DNA of 64,000 nucleotides from Undibacterium_A arcticum (GTDB taxonomy: Bacteria > Pseudomonadota > Gammaproteobacteria > Burkholderiales > Burkholderiaceae_D), in NCBI RefSeq assembly GCF_042660705.1, contig NZ_JBHSUQ010000001.1; one strand, written 5' to 3'. Position numbers and translations under genes: made by a program. This document shows positions 56,336 to 64,000 of the stretch, in pieces. Position 1 is the first letter of the stretch. Every line of letters starts with the position of its first letter. A model generated the notes under the pieces. It made no database searches. It worked only from the letters and a program-made list of their open reading frames with translations, and was not told the DNA's origin.

Positions 56336-57504
56336 ATGCTGCTCTGGCTTGCACAATTTTTCAAACAGGATATCGGCCTGCTGCGGGTCTTTAACTTCAT
56401 TACATTTCGCGCGGTATTCGCGACCCTGACCGCGCTCGCGATTGGATTATTCGCTGGTCCGGCCGTGATTCGCATGCTGACCCGGATGAAGGTCGGGCAG
56501 GCGGTACGCACCAACGGTCCGCAAACGCACCTCGTCAAATCCGGTACGCCAACCATGGGTGGCGTGCTGATCCTGATCGCGATCGGCGTCTCGACCTTGC
56601 TCTGGTCCGATCTGTCGAATCGCTTCATCTGGGTGGTGCTGGTGGTGACGCTCGGGTTCGGCACGGTCGGCTGGGTCGACGATTACCGCAAGGTGGTCTA
56701 CAAGGACCCGAACGGAATGGCGTCGCGCGAGAAATATTTCTGGCAGTCGCTGATCGGCATCGTCGCCGCGCTGTATCTCGCGTTTCGGTATCGGCGCCGA
56801 CCAATACCAAGGTCTGGCAATTGTTTGTGGCGTGGGTGCAATCCGGGTTCAATCTGGACCTGCCGCCGAAGGCCGATCTGATCGTGCCGTTTTTCAAGAC
56901 GATCAGCTATCCGCTCGGTGTCTGGGGCTTCATCGCCCTGACTTATTTCGTGATTGTCGGCACCAGCAATGCAGTCAATCTGACCGATGGCCTGGACGGG
57001 CTGGCGATCATGCCGACCGTGATGGTCGGCACCGCGTTGGGCATCTTTGCGTATTTGACGGGTAACGCCACCTATTCGAAATACCTGTTCATTCCGCACA
57101 TTCCCGGCGCTGGCGAGTTGTTGATATTTTGTGGCGCGATGGCCGGTGCCGGCCTGGCTTTCCTCTGGTTCAATGCACATCCGGCCCAGGTCTTCATGGG
57201 CGACGTTGGCGCGCTCGCGCTGGGCGGCGCGCTCGGCACCGTCGCCGTGATCGTGCGCCAGGAAATCGTGTTGTTCATCATGGGCGGCATCTTCGTGGTC
57301 GAGACCTTGTCGGTCATGATGCAGGTGGCCTACTTCAAGCTCACCAAGAAAAGATATGGCGTCGGCAAGCGAATACTGCTGATGGCGCCGCTGCATCACC
57401 ATTTTGAACAGAAGGGATGGAAAGAGACGCAGGTAGTAGTGCGTTTCTGGATCATCTCGATGATGCTGGTGCTGTTTGGTCTGTCGACCTTGAAATTGCG
57501 TTGA
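56336..57504 (+). CDS. mraY: Phospho-N-acetylmuramoyl-pentapeptide-transferase MraY (frameshift)
   Basis: MraY makes lipid I in the inner membrane. The protein opens MLLWLAQFFKQDIGLLRVFN and has KVGQAVRTNGPQTHLVKSGT-PTMGG, GWVDDYRK, NAVNLTDGLDGLAIMPT, NAHPAQVFMGDVGALALGG and LHHHFEQKGW. Near 56784 the TTT run appears one T short; adding it turns LAFRYRRRP into LAFSVSAPTNTKVWQLFVAW and restores the family sequence. Restored length is about 389 residues. Essential gene. Confidence 0.94.
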
Positions 57505-57552
57505 CACCGTATTGAAACCAAGTTCAAACCGTGCGAAATGACACAAAGCTAA

Positions 57553-59085
57553 ATGGATTACGCAGGAAAACACGTACTGGTACTCGGCCTCGGTGAATCC
57601 GGGCTGGCGATGGCGCAATGGCTGGCCCGTTGCGGCGCGACCTTGCGCGTGGCCGACACCCGCGAGCAGCCTGCGCGTTTGCCGGCATTGCGGCAGGCCT
57701 TGCCGGACGCCGAATTTATCGGTGCGCCTTTTTCCGCCACTTTGCTCGATGGAATCGATTTTGTCGCCGTCAGTCCGGGTCTCGCGCCGACGCGCGAACT
57801 GGCGCAAATTCTGCCCGCCTCGGAGCAGCGCAATATGCCGGTCTGGGGCGAGATTGAATTGTTCGCGCAGGCACTGGCCGCATTACGCGCGCAGCGCGAG
57901 TACGCGCCGAAGCTGATCGCGATTACCGGCACCAACGGCAAGACCACGGTCACCAGCCTGGTCGGCCTGCTGTGCCAGCGCGCCGGCATGACGGTGCAAT
58001 TGGCCGGCAACATCAGCCCTGCGGCACTCGACGTGCTGCGCGAGGCGATCGACAACCAGGCGCTGCCGCAGGTGTGGGTGCTGGAACTGTCGAGTTTCCA
58101 ATTGCACACCACCTATAGCCTGCAGGCCGATGCGGCGACGGTACTCAATATCACTCAGGATCATCTGGACTGGCACGGCGACATGGACGCCTATGCCGCC
58201 GACAAGGCAAGAATCTTTGGCGCGAATACGGTGCGCGTGCTCAATCGCGACGACGCGCGCGTGATGCGCATGGCGACGCCGCAGGCGCCCATCATGAGCT
58301 TCGGTGCGGCCGAACCGGCGCAGGACCATGCCTTTGGTCTGCAGAGCGAACGCGGCATGCAATGGCTGTGCGTGGCCGCTACGGGAGAAGGTGACGACGA
58401 GGGCCGCAGCGAGGGCCACCACAAGCGCCGCCGCAAATATGACCCGGTCGAACTGCCGGTGACCGTCAAGCGCCTGATGCCGGCCGATGCGCTGAAGATT
58501 CGTGGCCAGCACAATGCGGTCAATGCACTCGCAGCGCTGGCCCTGTGCCGTGCGATCGGCCTGCCGTTCGCGCCTTTGTTGCACGGGCTGCGCGAATATC
58601 ATGGCGAGCCGCATCGGGTCGAGCTGGTTACCACCATCGGCAGGGTCGAATACTACGACGATAGCAAGGGCACCAATGTCGGCGCCACCGTCGCCGCATT
58701 GAATGGCCTCGGTTCCAGCAAGAATGCAGGCCAGGGCATGGTGCGTGCGCACCTGCTGCTGATTGCCGGCGGCGATGGCAAGGGCCAGGATTTCAGTCCA
58801 CTGGCCGAACCGGTCGGACGCTATGCACACGCGGTATTCCTGATCGGCAAGGACGGCGCAGCCGTGCGCGCCGCGCTACAGAATGCAGGGGTCCAGCTGA
58901 CCGATTGCGCGACCCTGGAGCAGGCGGTGCAAGCGGCCGCCAATCTGGCGCAGGACGGCGATGCGGTGCTGTTGTCGCCGGCCTGCGCCAGCCTCGACAT
59001 GTTCGACAATTATGCACACCGGGCCCAGGTCTTTATCGATGCAGTCCGTGAAATTGCGTTGTCGCGCGGCGAGGTCACCGTATGA
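57553..59085 (+). CDS. murD: UDP-N-acetylmuramoylalanine--D-glutamate ligase
   Basis: The 510-residue Mur ligase adds D-glutamate. VLVLGLGESGLAMAQWLARC (UDP-binding fold), AITGTNGKTTVTSLVGLLCQ, ELSSFQLHTT, NITQDHLDWHGDMDAYAADK and YYDDSKGTNVGATVAALNGL are present. It is about 60 residues longer than E. coli MurD, partly because of a charged insertion (TGEGDDEGRSEGHHKRRRK at about 277-295) before GQHNAVNALAAL. Intact. Confidence 0.95.
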   Translation: MDYAGKHVLVLGLGESGLAMAQWLARCGATLRVADTREQPARLPALRQALPDAEFIGAPFSATLLDGIDFVAVSPGLAPTRELAQILPASEQRNMPVWGEIELFAQALAALRAQREYAPKLIAITGTNGKTTVTSLVGLLCQRAGMTVQLAGNISPAALDVLREAIDNQALPQVWVLELSSFQLHTTYSLQADAATVLNITQDHLDWHGDMDAYAADKARIFGANTVRVLNRDDARVMRMATPQAPIMSFGAAEPAQDHAFGLQSERGMQWLCVAATGEGDDEGRSEGHHKRRRKYDPVELPVTVKRLMPADALKIRGQHNAVNALAALALCRAIGLPFAPLLHGLREYHGEPHRVELVTTIGRVEYYDDSKGTNVGATVAALNGLGSSKNAGQGMVRAHLLLIAGGDGKGQDFSPLAEPVGRYAHAVFLIGKDGAAVRAALQNAGVQLTDCATLEQAVQAAANLAQDGDAVLLSPACASLDMFDNYAHRAQVFIDAVREIALSRGEVTV

Positions 59086-60299
59086 AGCTCGGCATACCAT
59101 CGTTCATGCCATCCTGGTCGGCGCCGGAGCAGCGGCCGCTGAATAGCCTGACGCAGCGCTCCAAGATGATGGAGTACGACCAGCCACTGGTATGGGTCAC
59201 GCTGCTGCTGATGCTGCTGGGGATGGTGATGGTGTATTCGGCCTCGATTTCGTTGCCGGATTCGCCGAAATACGCGAGCTACAAGAACGCGCACTTCCTG
59301 ATTCGTCAGGCCATGTTCATCGGCGTCTCGCTGCTGGCGGGCATGTTCGTATTCCGGATCCGGATCGAAGCCTGGCAGCGCGCGGCCCCTTATTTGTTTG
59401 TCGCCACGCTGGTACTGCTGGCGCTGGTGCTGGTGCCCGGTATCGGCAAGGGCGTCAATGGCGCGAAGCGCTGGTTGTCATTCAAGGTGTTCAATCTGCA
59501 GCCGTCGGAATTGATGAAGCTGTTCGTGGTCCTGTATGCCGCCGATTACACGGTGCGCAAGCAGCAGTTCATGCATAAATTCACCAAGGGCTTCATGCCG
59601 ATGGCAATGGCGGTCGCGGTGGTCGGCCTGTTGCTGTTGCTGGAGCCGGATCTTGGCGCGTTTGGCGTAATCGTCTGCGTCGCGATGGGGATCCTGTTCC
59701 TAGGCGGGATTAACGGCATCTGGTTCGGCGGCATCGGTGCCACGCTGGTCGGGATCTTCAGCCTGGTCATCATGCTGTCGCCGTGGCGGCGGGAGCGGAT
59801 CTTTGCCTATATGAATCCGTGGACGGAAGAGAACTCCCTGGGCAAAGCCTATCAGCTGTCGCACTCGCTGATCGCGTTCGGCCGCGGCGAACTGTTTGGG
59901 GTCGGGCTCGGCGGCAGTGTCGAAAAGCTGCACTATCTGCCGGAAGCGCACACGGATTTCTTATTGGCCGTAATCGGCGAAGAGCTCGGCTTTGTCGGCG
60001 TGCTGGTAGTGGTGGTGATGTTTTACTGGATCATCAAACGCGCATTTGAAATCGGGCGCCAGGCGATCGCAATCGACCTGACCTTTGCCGGTTTGACCGC
60101 GAAAGGGATCGGCATCTGGATCGGGGTCCAGGCCTTCATCAATATGGGCGTCAATCTTGGCCTGCTTCCTACAAAAGGTTTGACCTTGCCACTGATGAGC
60201 TACGGCGGTTCGGGCGTGCTGATCAATTGCGTCGGGCTGGCGATTCTGCTGCGGATCGATTATGAGAACCGGGTACTGATGCGGGGAGGGCGCGTATGA
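59082..60299 (+). CDS. ftsW: Septal peptidoglycan glycosyltransferase FtsW
   Basis: The 405-residue SEDS protein has about ten transmembrane helices. It has the SEDS signature regions YLFVATLVLLALVLVPGIGK, GAKRWLSFKVFNLQPSELMK, LGVGLGGS-type GVGLGGSVEKLHYLPEAHTD, EELGFVGVLVVV and PLMSYGGSGVL. It polymerises lipid II at the septum together with FtsI. It starts with ATGA overlap to murD and ends with ATGA overlap to murG. Confidence 0.96.
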   Translation: MKLGIPSFMPSWSAPEQRPLNSLTQRSKMMEYDQPLVWVTLLLMLLGMVMVYSASISLPDSPKYASYKNAHFLIRQAMFIGVSLLAGMFVFRIRIEAWQRAAPYLFVATLVLLALVLVPGIGKGVNGAKRWLSFKVFNLQPSELMKLFVVLYAADYTVRKQQFMHKFTKGFMPMAMAVAVVGLLLLLEPDLGAFGVIVCVAMGILFLGGINGIWFGGIGATLVGIFSLVIMLSPWRRERIFAYMNPWTEENSLGKAYQLSHSLIAFGRGELFGVGLGGSVEKLHYLPEAHTDFLLAVIGEELGFVGVLVVVVMFYWIIKRAFEIGRQAIAIDLTFAGLTAKGIGIWIGVQAFINMGVNLGLLPTKGLTLPLMSYGGSGVLINCVGLAILLRIDYENRVLMRGGRV

Positions 60300-61408
60300 G
60301 TGCTCGAATGAATACGCGGATGCCAAAGCGACTGCTGATCATGGCGGCCGGCACCGGTGGTCATATCTTCCCCGGTCTGGCGATTGCAGAGACGATGAAG
60401 GCGCGCGGCTGGCAAGTGTCGTGGCTCGGCACGCTTCACGGCATGGAGCGCGAGCTGGTGTCAAAACACGGCATCGAGATGGATACACTCGATTTTTCCG
60501 GATTGCGCGGCAAGGGCACCATGCATACGCTGCGCGGCGCGTTCAAGCTGGTCGCCAGTTGCGTCAGCTGTTTCGGCATCCTGGGCCGTCGCAAGCCCGA
60601 TGTGGTGCTCGGCATGGGCGGGTACGTGACCGTGCCCGGCGGCGTGATGGCGAAATTGCGCGGTATCCCGGTGGCGTTGGTGAATGCCGACGCCGCGCTG
60701 CTGTTGTCGAACAAGACCCTGGCGCCGTTGGCACAGCGGGTGCTGTTCGGCTTCCCGGCCGATTTCGGTGGTGCCGCGAGCAAGGCGCTGGTGACCGGCA
60801 ATCCGGTGCGGACCGAGATCATGGCGCTGCCATTGCCGGCACAACGTTTTGCCAATCGCAGCGGTCCGCTGCACATATTGGTGGTCGGCGGCAGCCTGGG
60901 TGCCACGGTATTGAATGAATGTCTGCCTGCGGCGTTGGCACGCATACCGGAACAGGTCCGTCCCACGGTGACGCATCAGGCCGGCAAGCAGCAGGCCGGT
61001 GCCGTGTGCGCTGCCTATGGCAAGGGGCAGGTCGAAGCCGAAGTGCTCAGCTTCATCGACGACATGCCGCGGCGCTATGCGCAGGCCGACCTGGTAGTCT
61101 GCCGCGCCGGCGCGATCACCGTGTCCGAGCTGACCGCCGCCGGTGTCGCCAGCGTGCTGGTGCCGCTGATGGTGTCGACCACCTCGCACCAGCGCCAGAA
61201 TGCAGTCTGGATGGCCGATCAGAAGGCCGCGATCCATTTGCCGCAGAGCGAACTGACAGTGGAGCGGCTGGCGGAGTTACTGCAGGGGTTGACGCGCGAA
61301 CGATGTCTGGAGATGGCGAGCGCCGCGCATGCCATCGGCAAACGCGATGCGAATCAAACGATCGCCAACGTATTGGAAGAATTGGCAGGAGCAGCAAACA
61401 AATCATGA
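60296..61408 (+). CDS. murG: Undecaprenyldiphospho-muramoylpentapeptide beta-N-acetylglucosaminyltransferase
   Basis: MurG (370 residues) makes lipid II from lipid I. The GT-B motifs MAAGTGGHIFPGLAIAETMK, VLGMGGYVTVPGGVMAKLRG, ILVVGGSLGATVLNECLP and VVCRAGAITVSELTAAGVAS are present. The stop overlaps the start of a 37-codon ORF, not of murC itself. Confidence 0.96.
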   Translation: MSARMNTRMPKRLLIMAAGTGGHIFPGLAIAETMKARGWQVSWLGTLHGMERELVSKHGIEMDTLDFSGLRGKGTMHTLRGAFKLVASCVSCFGILGRRKPDVVLGMGGYVTVPGGVMAKLRGIPVALVNADAALLLSNKTLAPLAQRVLFGFPADFGGAASKALVTGNPVRTEIMALPLPAQRFANRSGPLHILVVGGSLGATVLNECLPAALARIPEQVRPTVTHQAGKQQAGAVCAAYGKGQVEAEVLSFIDDMPRRYAQADLVVCRAGAITVSELTAAGVASVLVPLMVSTTSHQRQNAVWMADQKAAIHLPQSELTVERLAELLQGLTRERCLEMASAAHAIGKRDANQTIANVLEELAGAANKS

Positions 61409-61518
61409 AACATAAAGTTAAAAATATTCATTTCGTCGGGATTGGCACCAAGCCGGACGGTCGTCCGGCGTCCCATCTACACGGCACATGCCGCGCCGCC
61501 AGTGAGCTGAGAACATGA
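61405..61518 (+). CDS. 37-residue ORF that copies the start of murC, between murG and murC
   Basis: The ATG at 61405 overlaps the murG stop (ATGA), and the TGA at 61516-61518 overlaps the true murC start (ATGA). The first 14 codons give MKHKVKNIHFVGIG, identical in protein to MurC, but 8 or so codons differ at third bases (AAACATAAAGTTAAAAATAT against AAACACAAGGTCAAGAATAT). The rest (TKPDGRPASHLHGTCRAASE and three more) is unrelated to MurC. It could be an insertion scar inside an older murC start, or a translated coupling peptide. Confidence 0.6.
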   Translation: MKHKVKNIHFVGIGTKPDGRPASHLHGTCRAASELRT

Positions 61519-62930
61519 AACACAAGGTCAAGAATATCCATTTCGTCGGAATCGGCGGCAGCGGCATGAGCGGCATTGCCGAAGTGCTGATCAACCTCGG
61601 CTACACGGTGTCCGGCTCGGATCTCGGATCGAATGCCGCGACTCAGCGTCTCGCCAGTCTGGGCGCGAAAGTGACGCTCGGGCACGCCCCCGAAAACATC
61701 GACAAGGCCGATGCGATCGTGACCTCGACTGCAGTCAATCAGGACAATCCGGAAGTCATCGCCGGACGGGAAAAGCATATTCCGATCGTGCCGCGGGCAT
61801 TGATGCTGGCAGAACTGATGCGCCTCAAGCGCGGCATCGCGATTGCCGGCACCCATGGCAAGACCACCACCACCAGTTTGGTGGCCAGTATCCTGGCACA
61901 AGGCGGCTTCGATCCGACGTTTGTGATCGGCGGCCGTTTGAACAGCGCCGGCGCCAATGCCAAGCTGGGCACCGGCGACTTCATCGTGGCCGAAGCGGAC
62001 GAGTCGGACGCATCGTTCCTGAATCTGTATCCAGTGATCGAAGTCATCACCAATATCGATGCCGACCATATGGAAACCTATGGCCACGATTTCGCGAAAT
62101 TGAAACAGGCCTTCGTCGAATTCACGCAACGCCTGCCGTTCTATGGCCGCGCGATGCTCTGCATCGACGATCCAAATGTGCGTGAAATCATCCCGATGAT
62201 TTCCAAGCCGATCACTACCTACGGATTTCATGAAGATGCCGATGTGCGCGCGGTCGACGCCAGGGCGGTCGGCGGACACATGCAGTTCACCGTGATCCAG
62301 GATGGCTATGCGCCGATGTCGGTCAGCCTGAATCAGCCCGGCATGCACAACGTTCAGAACGCCTGCGCCGCGATTGCCATCGCGCGTGAAGTGGGAGTCG
62401 CCGATAGCGCAACGCAACAGGCGCTGACCGAATTTAACGGTGTCGGTCGTCGCTTCACCCGTCACGGCGAGCTGAGCCTGACCGATGCCGACGGCAAGCC
62501 GCGCGGCTCGTTTGCGCTGGTCGATGACTATGGCCATCATCCGGTCGAGACCGCAGCGACGCTGGCGGCCGCTCGTGGTGCCTATCCAGGGCGGCGGTTG
62601 GTGCTGGCATTCCAGCCGCATCGATATACCCGTACCCGCGACCTGTTTGAGGATTTCGTCAAGGTCCTGTCGATGACCGACGCCTTGCTGCTGGCCGAAG
62701 TCTATGCGGCCGGCGAGTCGCCGATCGTGGCCGCTGATGGGCGCACATTGGCCCATGCGCTGCGCGTGGTCGGCAAGGTCGAGCCGGTGTTCGTGGAAGA
62801 CATCGGCGACATGCCCGCGACGATCGCCAGCCTGGTCAGGGATGGCGACGTGGTGATCACGATGGGCGCCGGTTCGATCAGTGCGGTGCCGGCGAAATTG
62901 ATGCAGGTTTTTGGACAGGATAAATCATGA
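61515..62930 (+). CDS. murC: UDP-N-acetylmuramate--L-alanine ligase
   Basis: MurC (471 residues) adds L-alanine to UDP-MurNAc. NIHFVGIGGSGMSGIAEVLI, IAIAGTHGKTTTTSLVASIL, VAEADESDASFL, NIDADHMETYGHDF and DDYGHHPVETAATL are present. Its start overlaps the stop of the 37-codon ORF, so translation now couples to that ORF instead of to murG. Intact. Confidence 0.96.
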   Translation: MKHKVKNIHFVGIGGSGMSGIAEVLINLGYTVSGSDLGSNAATQRLASLGAKVTLGHAPENIDKADAIVTSTAVNQDNPEVIAGREKHIPIVPRALMLAELMRLKRGIAIAGTHGKTTTTSLVASILAQGGFDPTFVIGGRLNSAGANAKLGTGDFIVAEADESDASFLNLYPVIEVITNIDADHMETYGHDFAKLKQAFVEFTQRLPFYGRAMLCIDDPNVREIIPMISKPITTYGFHEDADVRAVDARAVGGHMQFTVIQDGYAPMSVSLNQPGMHNVQNACAAIAIAREVGVADSATQQALTEFNGVGRRFTRHGELSLTDADGKPRGSFALVDDYGHHPVETAATLAAARGAYPGRRLVLAFQPHRYTRTRDLFEDFVKVLSMTDALLLAEVYAAGESPIVAADGRTLAHALRVVGKVEPVFVEDIGDMPATIASLVRDGDVVITMGAGSISAVPAKLMQVFGQDKS

Positions 62931-63919
62931 GCAAACCGGTCCCTACCGACCCCAGTGCATTCGGCAAGGTCGGCGTGCTGTTCGGAGGCCGTTCGGCCGA
63001 GCGCGAAGTGTCTCTCATGTCGGGCAATGGCGTACTCAAGGCGTTGCAGAGCAAGGGCATCGATGCGCATGGATTCGATCCGGCGCAGCGCAGCCTGGCC
63101 GAACTGGCAGCCGAAAAATTCGATCGCGTGTTCATTGCGCTGCATGGACGCTATGGCGAAGACGGCAGCCTGCAAGGCGCGCTGGAGCAACTGGGCATTC
63201 CATATACCGGCTCCGGCGTCATGGCCTCTGCCATCGCGATGGACAAGGTCATGACAAAACGCATCTGGCAAAGCTACGACCTGCCGACGCCACGCTTCCT
63301 GGTGCTGGAAGCGGATGGCATGTCGCGCGAACAGCTGCGCAAGGTGCCGGACGTGCTGGGGCTGCCGCTGATGCTGAAGGCGCCGCACGAGGGTTCGACC
63401 ATCGGCATCAGCAAGATCAACGGCTATTCGGACATGCAGGACGGTTTTGCGCTGTGCGCGAAGTTCGACGAGGTGGTGCTGGCGGAAGAATTCATTCAGG
63501 GCCGCGAGCTGACCGTGGCGATACTTGGCGCCGGCAGTTCGGCGCGGGCGCTGCCGGTGATCGAGATTCGCGCACCGGGCGGCAATTACGACTACGAGCA
63601 CAAATACCTCAGCGACGACACCCAGTACCTGTGTCCGGCGCCGCTCAACTCTGATCTGACCGGGCAGATCCAGGCAATTGCGGTGCGGGCTTACAAGGCC
63701 GCCGGCTGCAAGGGCTGGGCGCGGGTCGACTTCATGCTGCGCAACGGCGACGACGAACCATTCCTGCTGGAGATCAACACGTCACCCGGCATGACCGGCC
63801 ATTCGCTGGTGCCGATGGCGGCCAAGGCGGCGGGCATGAGTTACGAAGATCTGTGCGTCGAGATACTCGCTTCGGCGGCGCTGGAATTGAAGCCGTCGCA
63901 GGACTGGAAGCCGGCTTAG
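62927..63919 (+). CDS. ddlB: D-alanine--D-alanine ligase
   Basis: The 330-residue ATP-grasp ligase has VGVLFGGRSAEREVSLMSGN, HGRYGEDGSLQGALEQLGIP, YTGSGVMASAIAMDKVMTKR, LKAPHEGSTIGISKI, and ARVDFMLRNGDDEPFLLEIN then TSPGMTGHSLVP. It supplies D-Ala-D-Ala for MurF. The ATGA overlap with murC shows coupling. Confidence 0.96.
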   Translation: MSKPVPTDPSAFGKVGVLFGGRSAEREVSLMSGNGVLKALQSKGIDAHGFDPAQRSLAELAAEKFDRVFIALHGRYGEDGSLQGALEQLGIPYTGSGVMASAIAMDKVMTKRIWQSYDLPTPRFLVLEADGMSREQLRKVPDVLGLPLMLKAPHEGSTIGISKINGYSDMQDGFALCAKFDEVVLAEEFIQGRELTVAILGAGSSARALPVIEIRAPGGNYDYEHKYLSDDTQYLCPAPLNSDLTGQIQAIAVRAYKAAGCKGWARVDFMLRNGDDEPFLLEINTSPGMTGHSLVPMAAKAAGMSYEDLCVEILASAALELKPSQDWKPA

Positions 63920-63950
63920 CCGCCACACCAACAAGAAAACGGACAACGCC

Positions 63951-64000
63951 ATGTGGCAAGACATCAGGATGCTGAACGCAACGACCAATGCACTACTTGG
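63951..64000 (+). CDS. ftsQ: Cell division protein FtsQ, 3' truncated by window end
   Basis: The reading MWQDIRMLNATTNALLG begins 31 bases after ddlB. The opening and the position match FtsQ of related betaproteobacteria. Only 16 codons are present, so identification rests mainly on gene order. Confidence 0.75.
   Translation, partial: MWQDIRMLNATTNALL

Overview
The window is high-GC chromosomal DNA from a betaproteobacterium, most likely Burkholderiales close to Oxalobacteraceae. This is inferred from the dcw cluster order, the class A RNase P RNA, the fatty-acid oxidation genes and the Tad pilus locus; no 16S gene is present to confirm it. The sequence opens inside a malonate decarboxylase epsilon gene (mdcH). 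An ECF sigma/anti-sigma pair, an Hsp15-type S4 RNA-binding protein and a TetR regulator follow.

From about 4.3 to 12 kb lies a beta-oxidation block: an acyl-CoA dehydrogenase, a fused 3-hydroxyacyl-CoA dehydrogenase/enoyl-CoA hydratase, a thiolase and a second crotonase. Every gap in this block is filled with palindromic repeats, and one gap holds a DUF559 (Vsr-like) nuclease gene between two repeat arrays. From 13 to 36.6 kb is a two-component system, a large GGDEF-EAL protein set between two copies of a pilin leader region, and a complete tad (Flp pilus) locus: a short pilin-like gene, three tandem flp genes, cpaA, an AAA ATPase, cpaB, cpaC, a small lipoprotein, tadG, two tadE-like genes, tadZ, cpaF, tadB, tadC and tadD, then a repeat-rich lipoprotein.

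From 36.6 to 49.3 kb is an accessory region. It holds a nucleotidyltransferase cassette between two ~0.9 kb direct duplications of a DUF4382 lipoprotein gene tail, a TPP-dependent acetolactate-synthase-like gene bracketed by near-perfect 122-bp inverted repeats, rnpB, an AI-2E family transporter, small envelope proteins and an EF-G paralogue. From 49.8 kb to the end is the division/cell-wall cluster mraZ-rsmH-ftsL-ftsI-murE-murF-mraY-murD-ftsW-murG-(37-codon ORF)-murC-ddlB-ftsQ, with a clear promoter and a four-repeat MraZ operator.

Two themes cut across the window. First, at least a dozen genes, including the essential murF and mraY, are broken by one- or two-base indels, mostly single losses in homopolymer runs. 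This looks more like a sequencing artefact than gene decay, so those genes are annotated as single coding regions with the shift position stated. Second, several families of palindromic intergenic elements (a ~280-bp element, 112-113-bp MITE-like elements, CCCTCCCC...GGGGAGGG arrays and GTTCGCCCTGAGTAG arrays) are unusually dense and partly nested. The least conventional observations are the coupled mini-ORF that copies the first 14 codons of murC, the inverted-repeat-bracketed TPP gene, the DUF559 gene embedded in its repeats, and the nucleotidyltransferase cassette.
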